NCBI GenBank assembly: GCA_027000105.1
Contig: JALTOP010000098.1
Location: 1 to 24,168, forward strand
Reading direction: 5' to 3'
Length of the DNA: 24,168 nucleotides
From: Planctomycetaceae bacterium
GTDB taxonomy: Bacteria > Planctomycetota > Planctomycetia > Planctomycetales > Planctomycetaceae
The notes under the pieces are model-generated. The model was given only the letters and a program-made list of their open reading frames with translations, did not search any database and was not told the DNA's origin. Shown one piece after another: positions 1-8,487 of this stretch (position 1 is the stretch's first letter; every line of letters begins with the position of its first letter). The translations under genes and the position numbers were made by a program.

Positions 1-297
1 GTCCCGCAACAACCGGTTTGGCCTCAACCGATCCCTCTTTTAATCGCCTGCGGATTGCTTGGTTTGCTTCTGGGATTGGCGGTTATCGTTTACATTGAAA
101 AACTTCCTCTTCCAGGAATGCAAATATTTGATTCAGAGATTCCAGTTGAGTCTAAATTCTCCCGACTTTCTCCCGGTAACGCGCCGGGCTTTGAAAATAA
201 TTCATCGGATGCATATCGACACTCGCGTGCAAGACAATCGCAGGATTCCCAACCCCTCGCAAATGCGGGACTTACAGGAGAAACCCTTTCAAAATGA
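1..297 (+). CDS. C-terminal end of a Wzz-like polysaccharide chain-length / export protein (partial)
   Basis: The frame is open from the first base, so the N-terminus lies outside the window. What remains is a proline-rich stretch (P at residues 2, 5, 8, 10 and 12 of the visible part), one strong hydrophobic segment at about residues 12-33, and a polar tail of about 65 residues. A proline-rich motif running into the second transmembrane helix is typical of the C-terminal end of Wzz/GumC polysaccharide co-polymerases, which set chain length at the inner membrane. The tail has no Walker motif and no tyrosine cluster, so a fused BY-kinase domain is not visible. The stop overlaps the start of the flippase-glycosyltransferase gene (ATGA at 294-297), which suggests translational coupling in one polysaccharide operon. 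The assignment rests on this short motif and on the neighbours, so it is moderate. Confidence 0.55.
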   Translation, partial: VPQQPVWPQPIPLLIACGLLGLLLGLAVIVYIEKLPLPGMQIFDSEIPVESKFSRLSPGNAPGFENNSSDAYRHSRARQSQDSQPLANAGLTGETLSK

Positions 298-3158
298 AAA
301 CGGTTGTTACTCCAAGACCGGTAGAAGTTTATCACGCAGGAGGCGAACACACGGAATCTACTCGCAAACAGATCCGCGGTTCGTCACTGCTGCTGGCTGG
401 GAGGGGGGTTTCTCTGGTCATCAATCTGGTGACACAAATTATTGTGATTCGATATTTAACACGGCTCGATTACGGGGCCTTTGCCTGGTCTTTTTCTGTT
501 ATAGAAATGGCAGCATTGGGGGCAGCTTTTGGGATGGATAAATCGCTTTCGCGATTTGGTGCCCTGTATCACCAGCAGGGCGATTTTCAACGTTTGAGCG
601 GTGTTCTGATTCTATCGTCCGGTGTCGTCTTGGCACTAGGGACACTTGTTGCCGTTCTGGTCTGGGCTTTCTCAAGCGAATTGGCAACTCTGCTGGGGAT
701 TGATCCTGTGACAATCAGCCTGCTTGTCACGCTGATTATTCTCGTACCGGTTAATGCATTTAGCAGCGTCTCATTATCCATTTATGCTTTTTTGGGTAAA
801 ACGAATACTGTCTTTGCACGCCGACATCTATTAGGACCGGGAGTTCGTTTGACTGGGGTTATTGTTGCCATCCTTCTTCACGGAGGTTTGCAATATATTG
901 CAATGGCCTATCTGTTTTCCGGATTGCTTGCTGTGCTGATCGACGCGATGCTTGTTTCTGTCTATTTGCGCGAAGAAAAAATCCCGCAGAAAATGAGAGA
1001 ACTTCGACCTGTTGTTCCCTTGCGGGAATTTTTTGGCTATAGCTTGCCGCTGCTGACATCCGATGTCGCATTTCTTGTTCGTGGTACATTTATCGTGTTT
1101 ATGCTTGGATGGTTGGCTGAGACAACCGCTTCCGCTTCCTTTCGTGCCGTTTTACCTATTGTCAAGCTGAATGAGTTGATTCTGATCAATTTTTCCCTGC
1201 TGTTCATGCCGCTCGCAACGCGATTGTTCAGTCAGAAAAAAGAAGATCAACTGAGCGAAATGTTTCAGAGAACTTCCATCTGGGCGATGGTGTTGAGCTT
1301 TCCCATTTTTGCGGTTTGCGTCACTTTGGCACCGACGCTGACTCTATTGCTATTCGGTAAAGAATACACCGATGCTTCGGCAATACTTGTCATTCTTTCG
1401 GCGGGCTATTTTATTCAATCGATGTTTGGCTTCAATTCCCAGTTGATGAAGGTACTGGGAATGGTTCGTACTTTCATGGCATTGGATATTCTTGCGACTG
1501 CGTTTGCTCTGCTGATGTGCTGGTGGCTTATTCCACTCTATGGTGCCCAGGGAGCCGCAATCGGTGTGACTTCAGCCATTATTCTGCACTCGTTAAGCAA
1601 GTATCTGGCCGTCAGGTTTCGGACCGGTTACATACAGAAATCAACCGATTTCAACAGATCATTTTTCATCACAGGAGGTTGTGCACTGTTTCTGATTCTG
1701 GCTCAAGTGCTATTTGAATTACACTGGAGTGTCGGCCTGTTACTGGCGGTTTTCAGCACCACAATTGTGTTCAGTCTTAACCGCCACGCCATGGATATTG
1801 CCTCATTCTTCCCAGAGCTTGAACGAATACCTTTGGTCGGGTCCTGGCTTTCGGCATCTTGCAACAAACCTGTCGAAAGGGCGGAAAAATCAGAATCGTG
1901 CAATGCAACCCGCACTTGCAATACCATGAAAATTGCGTACATGATGTCCCGATTTCCCAAAATCACAGAAACATTTGTGCTTTTTGAAATGCGGGAAATT
2001 GAGAGACAGGGACATCAGGTTGAAGTTTATCCATTACAGCGAGAACATACTGCTGTTATACACCCAGAGGCAGAAACATATATCGAACGAGCCTTTTTCA
2101 CTCCCTGGATATCTCTGCATATTACCGTCGCACATCTGTTTTTTCTGTTGAAAACGCCTGACATCTATTTCAAAACATTGTTGAAGCTACTCAAAGCGAA
2201 TTGGGGCAGCAAACGATATTTTGTGGGGGCAGTTCTGTTCTTTCCGAAAGTCGTTTACATGGCCCGTTTAATGCAAAAAAGGAGAGTTGATCATCTGCAC
2301 GCCCATTTCGCTTCCCATCCTGCAATGGCAGCCTGGGTGATTCATCAATTGACCGCAATTCCCTACAGTTTTACTGCCCATGGTTCGGACCTGCATCGTG
2401 ATCAGCACATGTTGCAGGAAAAAGTTGCTGATGCAAAAGCAGTTGTGGCAATTTCCAGGTACAATCGTCAGATGATCCTCGATATTTGCGGTTCACGCTA
2501 CGAAGCGTCGGTGCATCTCGTGCATTGCGGCGTCGATCCACAAGAGTTCAAGAGCAGGGAATACCCGACTCCTTTTGAAACCGGTAATGGCCCGTTCCGT
2601 TTTGCCTGCATTGGAACTTTGCACGAAGTCAAAGGACAGCGGCACCTTCTGGAGGCCTGCTGCAAACTGAAAAAAGAGGGGATTGATTTCCAGTGTCATC
2701 TGGTCGGAGACGGGCCGGATCAGCAAATGCTTGAAGAACTTGTTTCACAAACGGAGCTTGGCCAATACGTCCGATTTGAAGGCCGTAAAACGTCAAGGGA
2801 AATTCAGGATTTGTTGCAACAAACAGATGTGCTGGTTGCTCCGAGTGTTCCAACAAAATGCGGTCGACGCGAAGGTATTCCTGTCGTATTGATGGAAGCG
2901 ATGTGCAGCGGAGTATCCGTTATCGCCAGTGATCTTTCCGGTATACCCGAAATTGTTATCAATGAACATACGGGCTTACTCACTCCACCAGGGGACTCCA
3001 ACGCGGTTGCACAAGCACTGTTGAGAATGTACTACGATCAGCCACTTCGCCAACGATTGGCAGAATCCGGCCAGAAGAAAGTACTTGATGAATTCAATCT
3101 TCCAGTCAATGTCCGATCGCTTGTCAACCTTTTGATGCAAGGCAGGTGCTCATCATGA
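294..3158 (+). CDS. Fused Wzx-type polysaccharide flippase and GT4 glycosyltransferase
   Basis: This is one uninterrupted frame of 954 residues, about twice the size of a normal flippase. Residues 1-520 are a polytopic membrane protein of the MATE-like polysaccharide flippase (Wzx/RfbX) superfamily. It opens with a short polar N-terminus and a run near residues 25-45 typical of the family, and it has many hydrophobic helices. Wzx proteins move lipid-linked repeat units across the inner membrane. A polar linker at about 520-544 leads to a complete GT-B, family GT4 glycosyltransferase at 545-954. It has a conserved HAHF motif, a GTLHEVKGQ-like nucleotide-binding segment, a VGDGP motif, and the EX7E pair E860/E868 followed by a SGIPEIV motif. 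M545 (codon 1926-1928) could be a remnant start of a once separate gene, but no clear Shine-Dalgarno precedes it. The gene overlaps the upstream gene by 4 bp and the downstream one by 4 bp. Confidence 0.88.
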   Translation: MKTVVTPRPVEVYHAGGEHTESTRKQIRGSSLLLAGRGVSLVINLVTQIIVIRYLTRLDYGAFAWSFSVIEMAALGAAFGMDKSLSRFGALYHQQGDFQRLSGVLILSSGVVLALGTLVAVLVWAFSSELATLLGIDPVTISLLVTLIILVPVNAFSSVSLSIYAFLGKTNTVFARRHLLGPGVRLTGVIVAILLHGGLQYIAMAYLFSGLLAVLIDAMLVSVYLREEKIPQKMRELRPVVPLREFFGYSLPLLTSDVAFLVRGTFIVFMLGWLAETTASASFRAVLPIVKLNELILINFSLLFMPLATRLFSQKKEDQLSEMFQRTSIWAMVLSFPIFAVCVTLAPTLTLLLFGKEYTDASAILVILSAGYFIQSMFGFNSQLMKVLGMVRTFMALDILATAFALLMCWWLIPLYGAQGAAIGVTSAIILHSLSKYLAVRFRTGYIQKSTDFNRSFFITGGCALFLILAQVLFELHWSVGLLLAVFSTTIVFSLNRHAMDIASFFPELERIPLVGSWLSASCNKPVERAEKSESCNATRTCNTMKIAYMMSRFPKITETFVLFEMREIERQGHQVEVYPLQREHTAVIHPEAETYIERAFFTPWISLHITVAHLFFLLKTPDIYFKTLLKLLKANWGSKRYFVGAVLFFPKVVYMARLMQKRRVDHLHAHFASHPAMAAWVIHQLTAIPYSFTAHGSDLHRDQHMLQEKVADAKAVVAISRYNRQMILDICGSRYEASVHLVHCGVDPQEFKSREYPTPFETGNGPFRFACIGTLHEVKGQRHLLEACCKLKKEGIDFQCHLVGDGPDQQMLEELVSQTELGQYVRFEGRKTSREIQDLLQQTDVLVAPSVPTKCGRREGIPVVLMEAMCSGVSVIASDLSGIPEIVINEHTGLLTPPGDSNAVAQALLRMYYDQPLRQRLAESGQKKVLDEFNLPVNVRSLVNLLMQGRCSS

Positions 3159-4336
3159 TCGAAACACTTTTCTATCTGCTGGTTGGAATCATTTTTTGGG
3201 CTTACATCGGGTACCCACTGGTCGTACTGCTTCGTGGTATGATTTGGCAAAAAGCATATCTTTGCAAGCCCGTCACTCCCGGCGTGAGCATGATTATTGC
3301 CTGTCATAATGAAGACGAGGGAATTGAAGCGAAGCTCAATAATATTCTTTCGCTCGATTATCCAGGCGATTTACTGGAAGTTATTATCGCCTCGGATGGC
3401 TCAACCGACAAAACGGAGGAAATTGTCAATCGTTATACCAGCGATCGAATACGTTTGATTTGTTTGCCCCGTGGCGGCAAGGCAGCTGCTCTCAACGCAG
3501 CAGTAACGCTGGCAAGCGGAGAAATCCTGCTCTTCTCAGATGCAAACAGCATGTATCGGGAAGACGCCATCCGAAAAATCGTTCAGCCTTTTGCAGACAT
3601 GAGTGTAGGTGGAGTGGCCGGAAACCAGGTTTATCGCAGTGCCGAACGTACTGGAATTGCTGCCGACGGAGAGAACAGCTATTGGAATTTCGACCGGATT
3701 CTGAAAATCGCTCAAACTCGTTCAGGAAATGTGATCTCCGCAACAGGAGCAATTTATGCAATTCGTCGTCATCTGTTCCAGAAAGTCCCCGAGGGTGTTA
3801 CGGACGATTTTGTCACTTCGACACGAATTATTGCACAGAAAAAAAGACTGGTTTTTGAACCCGAAGCGATTTGCTTTGAACCTGTTGCAGGATCAGCCAA
3901 GGCAGAATTCGGCAGAAAGACCCGCGTGATCACCCGCGGATTGCGAGGCATTATCGAAATGCGTGAACTCCTTAATCCATTCCGGTACGGGTTTTACACT
4001 CTGCAGCTATTTTCACATAAAGTATTGCGACGGCTGGTTGTCTTTCCGCTTATTGCACTGGCGGTAATCTCTCCATTTCTATGGGAAAAAGGTTGGTTGT
4101 TTCAGGGCGCAATACTACTTCAGGTTGCAGTCTATTCTGCTGCGATTGCGGGATTGGTAATGTCACGGTTCAACTTGAAGTCTCCAAGATTTTTGTCGGT
4201 TCCTTTCTACTTTTGCATGGTGAACGCAGCTGTTGTTGTCGCAGTTTACAAGATTTTGCGAGGAGAACGCATTGCGATATGGAGTCCGGCACGGGCTGAT
4301 GATTCATCAACCAATGCACGGGAGGCACCGGTATGA
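3155..4336 (+). CDS. Membrane-anchored GT2 family glycosyltransferase
   Basis: This 393-residue processive-type family 2 glycosyltransferase probably extends or starts the repeat unit on the cytoplasmic face. An N-terminal transmembrane helix (residues 4-26) is followed by a GT-A fold. The fold shows VSMIIACHNE near 44-53, D81 and D85 in the ASDGSTD motif, a DXD-like D129-A-N131, and an acidic TDD motif (216-218) in the place of the catalytic base. An RVITRGLRG segment stands where QxxRW-type motifs usually lie. Three or so C-terminal helices follow from about residue 290. The start is taken at ATG 3155, which overlaps the previous stop (ATGA) and has AGG 8 bases upstream. A GTG at 3146 in the same frame would add three residues. 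The stop overlaps the polymerase start by 4 bp. The family call is firm. The sugar donor cannot be read from sequence. Confidence 0.88.
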   Translation: MIETLFYLLVGIIFWAYIGYPLVVLLRGMIWQKAYLCKPVTPGVSMIIACHNEDEGIEAKLNNILSLDYPGDLLEVIIASDGSTDKTEEIVNRYTSDRIRLICLPRGGKAAALNAAVTLASGEILLFSDANSMYREDAIRKIVQPFADMSVGGVAGNQVYRSAERTGIAADGENSYWNFDRILKIAQTRSGNVISATGAIYAIRRHLFQKVPEGVTDDFVTSTRIIAQKKRLVFEPEAICFEPVAGSAKAEFGRKTRVITRGLRGIIEMRELLNPFRYGFYTLQLFSHKVLRRLVVFPLIALAVISPFLWEKGWLFQGAILLQVAVYSAAIAGLVMSRFNLKSPRFLSVPFYFCMVNAAVVVAVYKILRGERIAIWSPARADDSSTNAREAPV

Positions 4337-5850
4337 GTTCCTCCACAATATCTGAAACGATGCCTCACATCTCGACTGCTAACGGTCGACTGTTTTGGCT
4401 GGGTATATTATCCGCCGCGATGCTGCTCGGCGCACTGGTTTCGATCAACCCGTTGTTGGCCATCGGTCTGCCTCTGCTTGCTGCAACAGGCTGGGGGCTG
4501 TTTCGATATCCAATGCTGACAATTCCGGTTGTGATATTTGTCATTTACTCCAATATCTCTGTGGTTGCAGTCAATTTTCACAATGTCCCTTCCATTGCAG
4601 CCAAAATAGTTCCGGCTCTGCTGGCATGGCCACTTTTTCATTATCTGTTTATTCGCAAGGAAGGAATTGTGCTGGCACCATGCCTGTTCTGGATTGTCGG
4701 CTTCGGTATCGTTCAACTGATTGGCGTGTTGTGTTCAGATCGCCCTGAAATCGCCTGGGAGGGGCTGCACACCTTCCTGCTTGAAGGAATTGTGCTTTAT
4801 CTGCTTATTACAAATATGGTCAGAACGCCGGAAATTTTACGCAATACAACCTGGGCATTGTTAATCGCAGGATGCTTGATGGGGGGTGTCCCTTTGTATC
4901 AACAAATAACTGGCAGCTTCGACAACGAATATGGCGGGCTTGCACAGACCGGCGGAGAACCCGGTTTTGGCATTGGAGAAATGACTGTCGCGGGTGAGGT
5001 TGCTCAAAAACGGCTCTCCGGCCCCATCGGCGAAAAAAATAGGTATGCCCAGGTTATGCTTATGCTGATTCCATTGGGACTATATCGCATGAAGCATGAA
5101 AAACATCGACGACTCAAACTGCTGGCATTTGTGGCAACCGCATTGGCTGGAATTGGTTCTCTGCTGGCATTTTCGAGAAGCACAATTCTGGTTATTGGCC
5201 TTGTTATTCTATTTGCAGCCGGCATGGGCTATGTCAGTACAAAACGTGTTCTCATTGGCGGCTTGATCTGCCTTTTATTAATTTTACTGACTCCGCAATA
5301 CCGAACCCGCATGGCGAGTTTAGCAAACTTGGGCGGATTGGTTGCCAGTGGTCAGCACTCAACAGCAGATGGTGCATTGAAAGGGCGGGCGACAGAAATG
5401 GGAGGAGCCGTACTTGCCTTTCTCGACCATCCGCTGTTTGGAGTCGGGCCGGGCATGTTCAAATATGTTTCACGGGAATATGGCGAACGAATTGGTTACC
5501 GAGCCTTAAAAGATCATAGGCAGGCACATAGTCTGCTTCCAGGAGTTGCTGCAGAGACGGGACTGCTCGGCCTGGTCTGCCTGTTAGGTGTCTTTGGAAC
5601 ACTCATCAGCAATTTGAACCGGGCCTATCGCTCTATCAGGCAGTCGTCTCCGGCACTTGCAGAAACCGCAGTGGCTTACTGCCTGGTGATCGTGGTCTAT
5701 TTTACATCGGGACTATTTCTGCATTTTGCCTTTATCAGATACTTCTGGTTAATGGTTGCACTTGCAGATTGTACGACCCTAATTGCTCTGCAAGCTTCTC
5801 GAAAACAGAAATTCCTCAACCAATGCCTGCCCATTGCTGAATCAACTTGA
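4333..5850 (+). CDS. O-antigen ligase / Wzy-type polysaccharide polymerase
   Basis: This 505-residue polytopic inner-membrane protein has about a dozen hydrophobic segments and a large polar periplasmic loop at roughly residues 290-400. That layout is typical of the O-antigen ligase/polymerase (Wzy_C) superfamily. The diagnostic part is the end of the loop, with H399-S-L-L and, nine residues later, E408-T-G at the start of the next helix. This matches the family pattern H(N/S)xxL...ExGxxGL. Such proteins join flipped repeat units into polymer, or ligate polymer to an acceptor. The gene starts by a 4-bp overlap with the GT2 gene. Together with the Wzz-like and Wzx-like neighbours it completes the core of a Wzx/Wzy-type assembly pathway. 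Whether it acts as polymerase or ligase cannot be decided from sequence alone. Confidence 0.85.
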   Translation: MSSSTISETMPHISTANGRLFWLGILSAAMLLGALVSINPLLAIGLPLLAATGWGLFRYPMLTIPVVIFVIYSNISVVAVNFHNVPSIAAKIVPALLAWPLFHYLFIRKEGIVLAPCLFWIVGFGIVQLIGVLCSDRPEIAWEGLHTFLLEGIVLYLLITNMVRTPEILRNTTWALLIAGCLMGGVPLYQQITGSFDNEYGGLAQTGGEPGFGIGEMTVAGEVAQKRLSGPIGEKNRYAQVMLMLIPLGLYRMKHEKHRRLKLLAFVATALAGIGSLLAFSRSTILVIGLVILFAAGMGYVSTKRVLIGGLICLLLILLTPQYRTRMASLANLGGLVASGQHSTADGALKGRATEMGGAVLAFLDHPLFGVGPGMFKYVSREYGERIGYRALKDHRQAHSLLPGVAAETGLLGLVCLLGVFGTLISNLNRAYRSIRQSSPALAETAVAYCLVIVVYFTSGLFLHFAFIRYFWLMVALADCTTLIALQASRKQKFLNQCLPIAEST

Positions 5851-5868
5851 AAGTCCAGGGTATTTCTT

Positions 5869-6939
5869 ATGGATATAAAGATTGTCAATCCGAATGAGAT
5901 AACAGAACCGTTGAGCGATCTTTGGAAACAGATGCTAACGACTGAGCACGCAACCGACAGTCCATTTTTTCACCCGGAGTATGTAAGGATACTGGGTAAA
6001 TATCGCAAAAGGGTTCGCGTAGCAATCATTACTGAACATAACCAACCAGTGGCCTTTTTCCCTTTTGAAAAACATGGCAGGACCGGTCGCCCGCTCGGAA
6101 TCAAACTGTGTGATTTCCAGGGAATTGTCCGCACTGCTGGTACAAACATTGACGCCCGGAATCTGCTCAAGGGGTGTCATCTGAAAAGCTGGCAGTTTGA
6201 CCACCTTGTCAGTTCGCAGCCAGAATTCAGCTCCTGGCAAATGAGAAAAGATGATTCCCTCTACATTGATCTTTCCGCTGGTTATGAAGAATACCTGAAA
6301 GAGCGAAAACAGGCAGGAACATCGCAAATATCGAAATTCAAGCGAAAGCATAGAAAACTTGAGCGTGAAATAGGCGCAGTCACCTTTGACTGGCATACCG
6401 ATCAGACTGATGTATTCGATATGGTTCTGGAGTTGAAATCTGCCCAGCGAAAACGAACGGGCACTTTTGATATTCTCCAGTTCGACTGGGTAAAACAATT
6501 CCTGAATGATATCCGAAACACTCACGCAGATGGATTTGAGGGAGTTCTTTCCGTATTACGAGTGAACGGCCAGGCCATCGGTGCCCACTTGGGAATGAAA
6601 ACCAGCACTGTGTTGCACCACTGGTTTCCGGTTTATGATCTTCGTTTCAATAAATACTCTCCCGGTCTCATCCTGCTTCTTAAAACTGCCCAGGCTGCAG
6701 CCGAAAACGGAATTCAACGGATCGACCTGGGAAAAGGAGACGAACGATACAAAAAATCGCTGGGCTCTGGTTCCATCTCCGTGGGTGAAGGCGTTGCCGA
6801 AACATGTGCGGTCCATCATGTCATTCGCAGTATGTGGTTCTACACACGCGAGTGGCTCCGAACCTCTCCTTTACGAAAATCACTTCAGTACCCCAAGCGG
6901 ATAATTCGTTCCTTTAACACAAGAAATGCGATGAATTAA
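5869..6939 (+). CDS. CelD/BcsL-type GNAT acyltransferase, copy 1
   Basis: This 356-residue soluble protein belongs to the GNAT family associated with polysaccharide synthesis (CelD/BcsL, Acetyltransf_6). N-terminal features are a TDSPFFHPEYVR segment near residue 25 and a PVAFFPFE strand. The C-terminal GNAT core contains HHWFPVYD, then KYSPGLILLL, which shapes the acyl-CoA site, and the family hallmark beginning I285-D-L-G-K-G-D-E-R-Y. The role proposed for such proteins is acylating sugars or amino sugars of an exopolysaccharide, from acyl-CoA in the cytoplasm. It follows the polymerase gene by 18 bp and precedes a paralogue by 40 bp, so it most likely belongs to the same transcript. The substrate is unknown. 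Confidence 0.85.
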   Translation: MDIKIVNPNEITEPLSDLWKQMLTTEHATDSPFFHPEYVRILGKYRKRVRVAIITEHNQPVAFFPFEKHGRTGRPLGIKLCDFQGIVRTAGTNIDARNLLKGCHLKSWQFDHLVSSQPEFSSWQMRKDDSLYIDLSAGYEEYLKERKQAGTSQISKFKRKHRKLEREIGAVTFDWHTDQTDVFDMVLELKSAQRKRTGTFDILQFDWVKQFLNDIRNTHADGFEGVLSVLRVNGQAIGAHLGMKTSTVLHHWFPVYDLRFNKYSPGLILLLKTAQAAAENGIQRIDLGKGDERYKKSLGSGSISVGEGVAETCAVHHVIRSMWFYTREWLRTSPLRKSLQYPKRIIRSFNTRNAMN

Positions 6940-6979
6940 CCACCATTTTCATTGCATCCAACATCAAAAAAACAGAACC

Positions 6980-8068
6980 ATGATAAAACGAAAATCTTGC
7001 AAATATCATCTCTGCAAAGCACGGGAACTGAACGAAGAAGACTGGCTGCGCTGGCTGCAGATACAGAAGTCCCGTCGCGACTTGTCCAACCCATTCTTCC
7101 ATCCAGGCCTGACACGAAGCGTAGCCAGCATACGGGATGATGTGGAAGTTGTCGTGTTGAGCGATGATGAATCCCCGGTTGGTTACTTCCCCTTTCAACG
7201 ATGTCCGGGAAACATTGCCCAGGCGGTTGTCGGACGCCTGTCAGAATTTCATGGTGTCATATCAATGCCTGGCATTCACTTTGAACCAGAGGAACTGTTA
7301 CGCGCAGCCGGATTACGCGCTTGGCACTATGATCATTTGCCCGTTTCGCAACACCAATTTGAAAACAGTACATGGGGTTATTCTGCGTCCCCTTTTATGG
7401 ATCTCTCATCAGGATACAATGCCTACCGGGAAACAGTAAAAAAGAAGGGATCTTCATTGTCGCAAGTGGAACGAAAACGTCGAAAAATGGTTCGTGAAAT
7501 AGGCCCTTTGAAATTTGAATTTCAGGCAACAGACGAAGACGCATTTCAATCCCTGATCAAGTGGAAAACAGAACAACATCGTCGAACCGGAGTTTTGCAA
7601 ATTATGAAAGCCGAATGGGTTCCTGCACTGCTTGACCTGCTGAAACAGACTCAATTCCACGATTTTCAGGGACAGTTTTCCACTTTGCATGCAGGGAATA
7701 ATTTGGTAGCGGTTCACTTGGGTTTACGAAACGATTCAGCTTTGCACATCTGGTTCCCTACATATAACAGGAAGTATGAAAAATACTCTCCCGGATTAAT
7801 TCTTTTGCTGGAAATGGCGAAACAGGCTGCGGCAGAGAAACTGAATCGCATTGATTTCGGACGTGGCGAAGAACGCTACAAAGCGAACTTCAAAACAGAT
7901 GATTTCCAGATCGCAGAGGGATCCGTCGACACACGCCCCATCACCTCTCAAGTACGCCGGGGATGGTTCAAAACCAAACAATGGATCCGCGCTTCCCCCT
8001 ACCGCAAACAATTGGAAATGCCGCTAAACGCATGCCGAAAATTCAGACAATGGAAAGCATTTCGATAA
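6980..8068 (+). CDS. CelD/BcsL-type GNAT acyltransferase, copy 2 (tandem paralogue)
   Basis: This 362-residue protein is the same length and architecture as the preceding gene and clearly homologous to it along the whole chain. Shared blocks include NPFFHPG against SPFFHPE near the N-terminus, PVGYFPF against PVAFFPF, HIWFPTYN against HHWFPVYD, an identical KYSPGLILLL, and the motif starting at I291 (IDFGRGEERYK) against IDLGKGDERYK. The copies differ at well over half of the other positions, so the duplication is old and specificity may have diverged. The start is the ATG at 6980, 40 bp after the first copy. It is the last gene of the polysaccharide cluster, and a transposon scar follows within 70 bp. 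Confidence 0.85.
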   Translation: MIKRKSCKYHLCKARELNEEDWLRWLQIQKSRRDLSNPFFHPGLTRSVASIRDDVEVVVLSDDESPVGYFPFQRCPGNIAQAVVGRLSEFHGVISMPGIHFEPEELLRAAGLRAWHYDHLPVSQHQFENSTWGYSASPFMDLSSGYNAYRETVKKKGSSLSQVERKRRKMVREIGPLKFEFQATDEDAFQSLIKWKTEQHRRTGVLQIMKAEWVPALLDLLKQTQFHDFQGQFSTLHAGNNLVAVHLGLRNDSALHIWFPTYNRKYEKYSPGLILLLEMAKQAAAEKLNRIDFGRGEERYKANFKTDDFQIAEGSVDTRPITSQVRRGWFKTKQWIRASPYRKQLEMPLNACRKFRQWKAFR

Positions 8069-8134
8069 CCCGATTGTAGCAAACAATAGATCGGTATATG
8101 CAACACCACGCGGTCAGGGCAACTAGAAGCAGTC

Positions 8135-8236
8135 TCAAAACCTCTTTAATAGTGTAAACAGACAGGCCAGTTTGACGGAGCCAAGGTACAGGTGGTTGTG
8201 GTATTCCCAGCGGGGCACAAGACGGCGGTAGTTATG
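8135..8236 (-). pseudogene. Decayed C-terminus of a DDE (IS4/IS5-like) transposase
   Basis: Read on the minus strand from 8236 to 8135, the sequence gives 33 codons starting HNYRRLVPRWEYHNHLYLG and ending KRF-stop. This matches the usual C-terminal end of IS5-like transposases (xWLHNYRRLVxRWExH). The two codons before it are TGA and CTG, where the family has TGG CTG (W-L), so a Trp codon appears to have become a stop. Further upstream, to about 8270, the frame is broken again and no catalytic DDE region or terminal repeat remains. It is a dead fragment. The function of the neighbouring DNA does not depend on it. Confidence 0.6.
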
Positions 8237-8322
8237 CAGTCAGGCGTCTGCGGAGTTTTCCACCTTTCATGGAATCGCAGTTTTAAAAAGATAACATCCC
8301 GCTCTCTCTCTTGCTTTTTTAT

Positions 8323-8361
8323 TGTTTACTGCTTACTGTTAATTGTTAATTGTTAACAATT
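8323..8361. repeat. Five tandem 7-bp units ending in a 14-bp perfect palindrome
   Basis: Bases 8323-8357 split exactly into five heptamers: TGTTTAC, TGCTTAC, TGTTAAT, TGTTAAT, TGTTAAC. The last unit overlaps the perfect palindrome AATTGTTAACAATT at 8348-8361. It lies about 130 bp upstream of the gntR-type gene in a 419-bp intergenic gap. The tract could be a short tandemly repeated sequence of no specific role. The palindrome could also be an operator for the adjacent GntR-family regulator, whose members bind TTGT...ACAA-like dyads in several cases. Nothing else was recognised between 8272 and 8487 apart from AT-rich, promoter-like composition. Confidence 0.7.
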
Positions 8362-8487
8362 CGTGGTTTTTGTCTTATCCACGCAGTCCCCGTGTGAGTA
8401 TGTTCTGCTTCGGAATGAAGGTGAGCAAATCTTCACATCCGGGGTGTGTTTAGGTGAAGTGAAAAATTGTCGTTGTAGGAACTCGAA

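Noticed and set aside
5935..6525. 196-codon antisense frame inside the first GNAT gene
   Set aside because: It is a shadow of a real coding region: the sense frame carries all GNAT motifs and the antisense product looks like nothing known.
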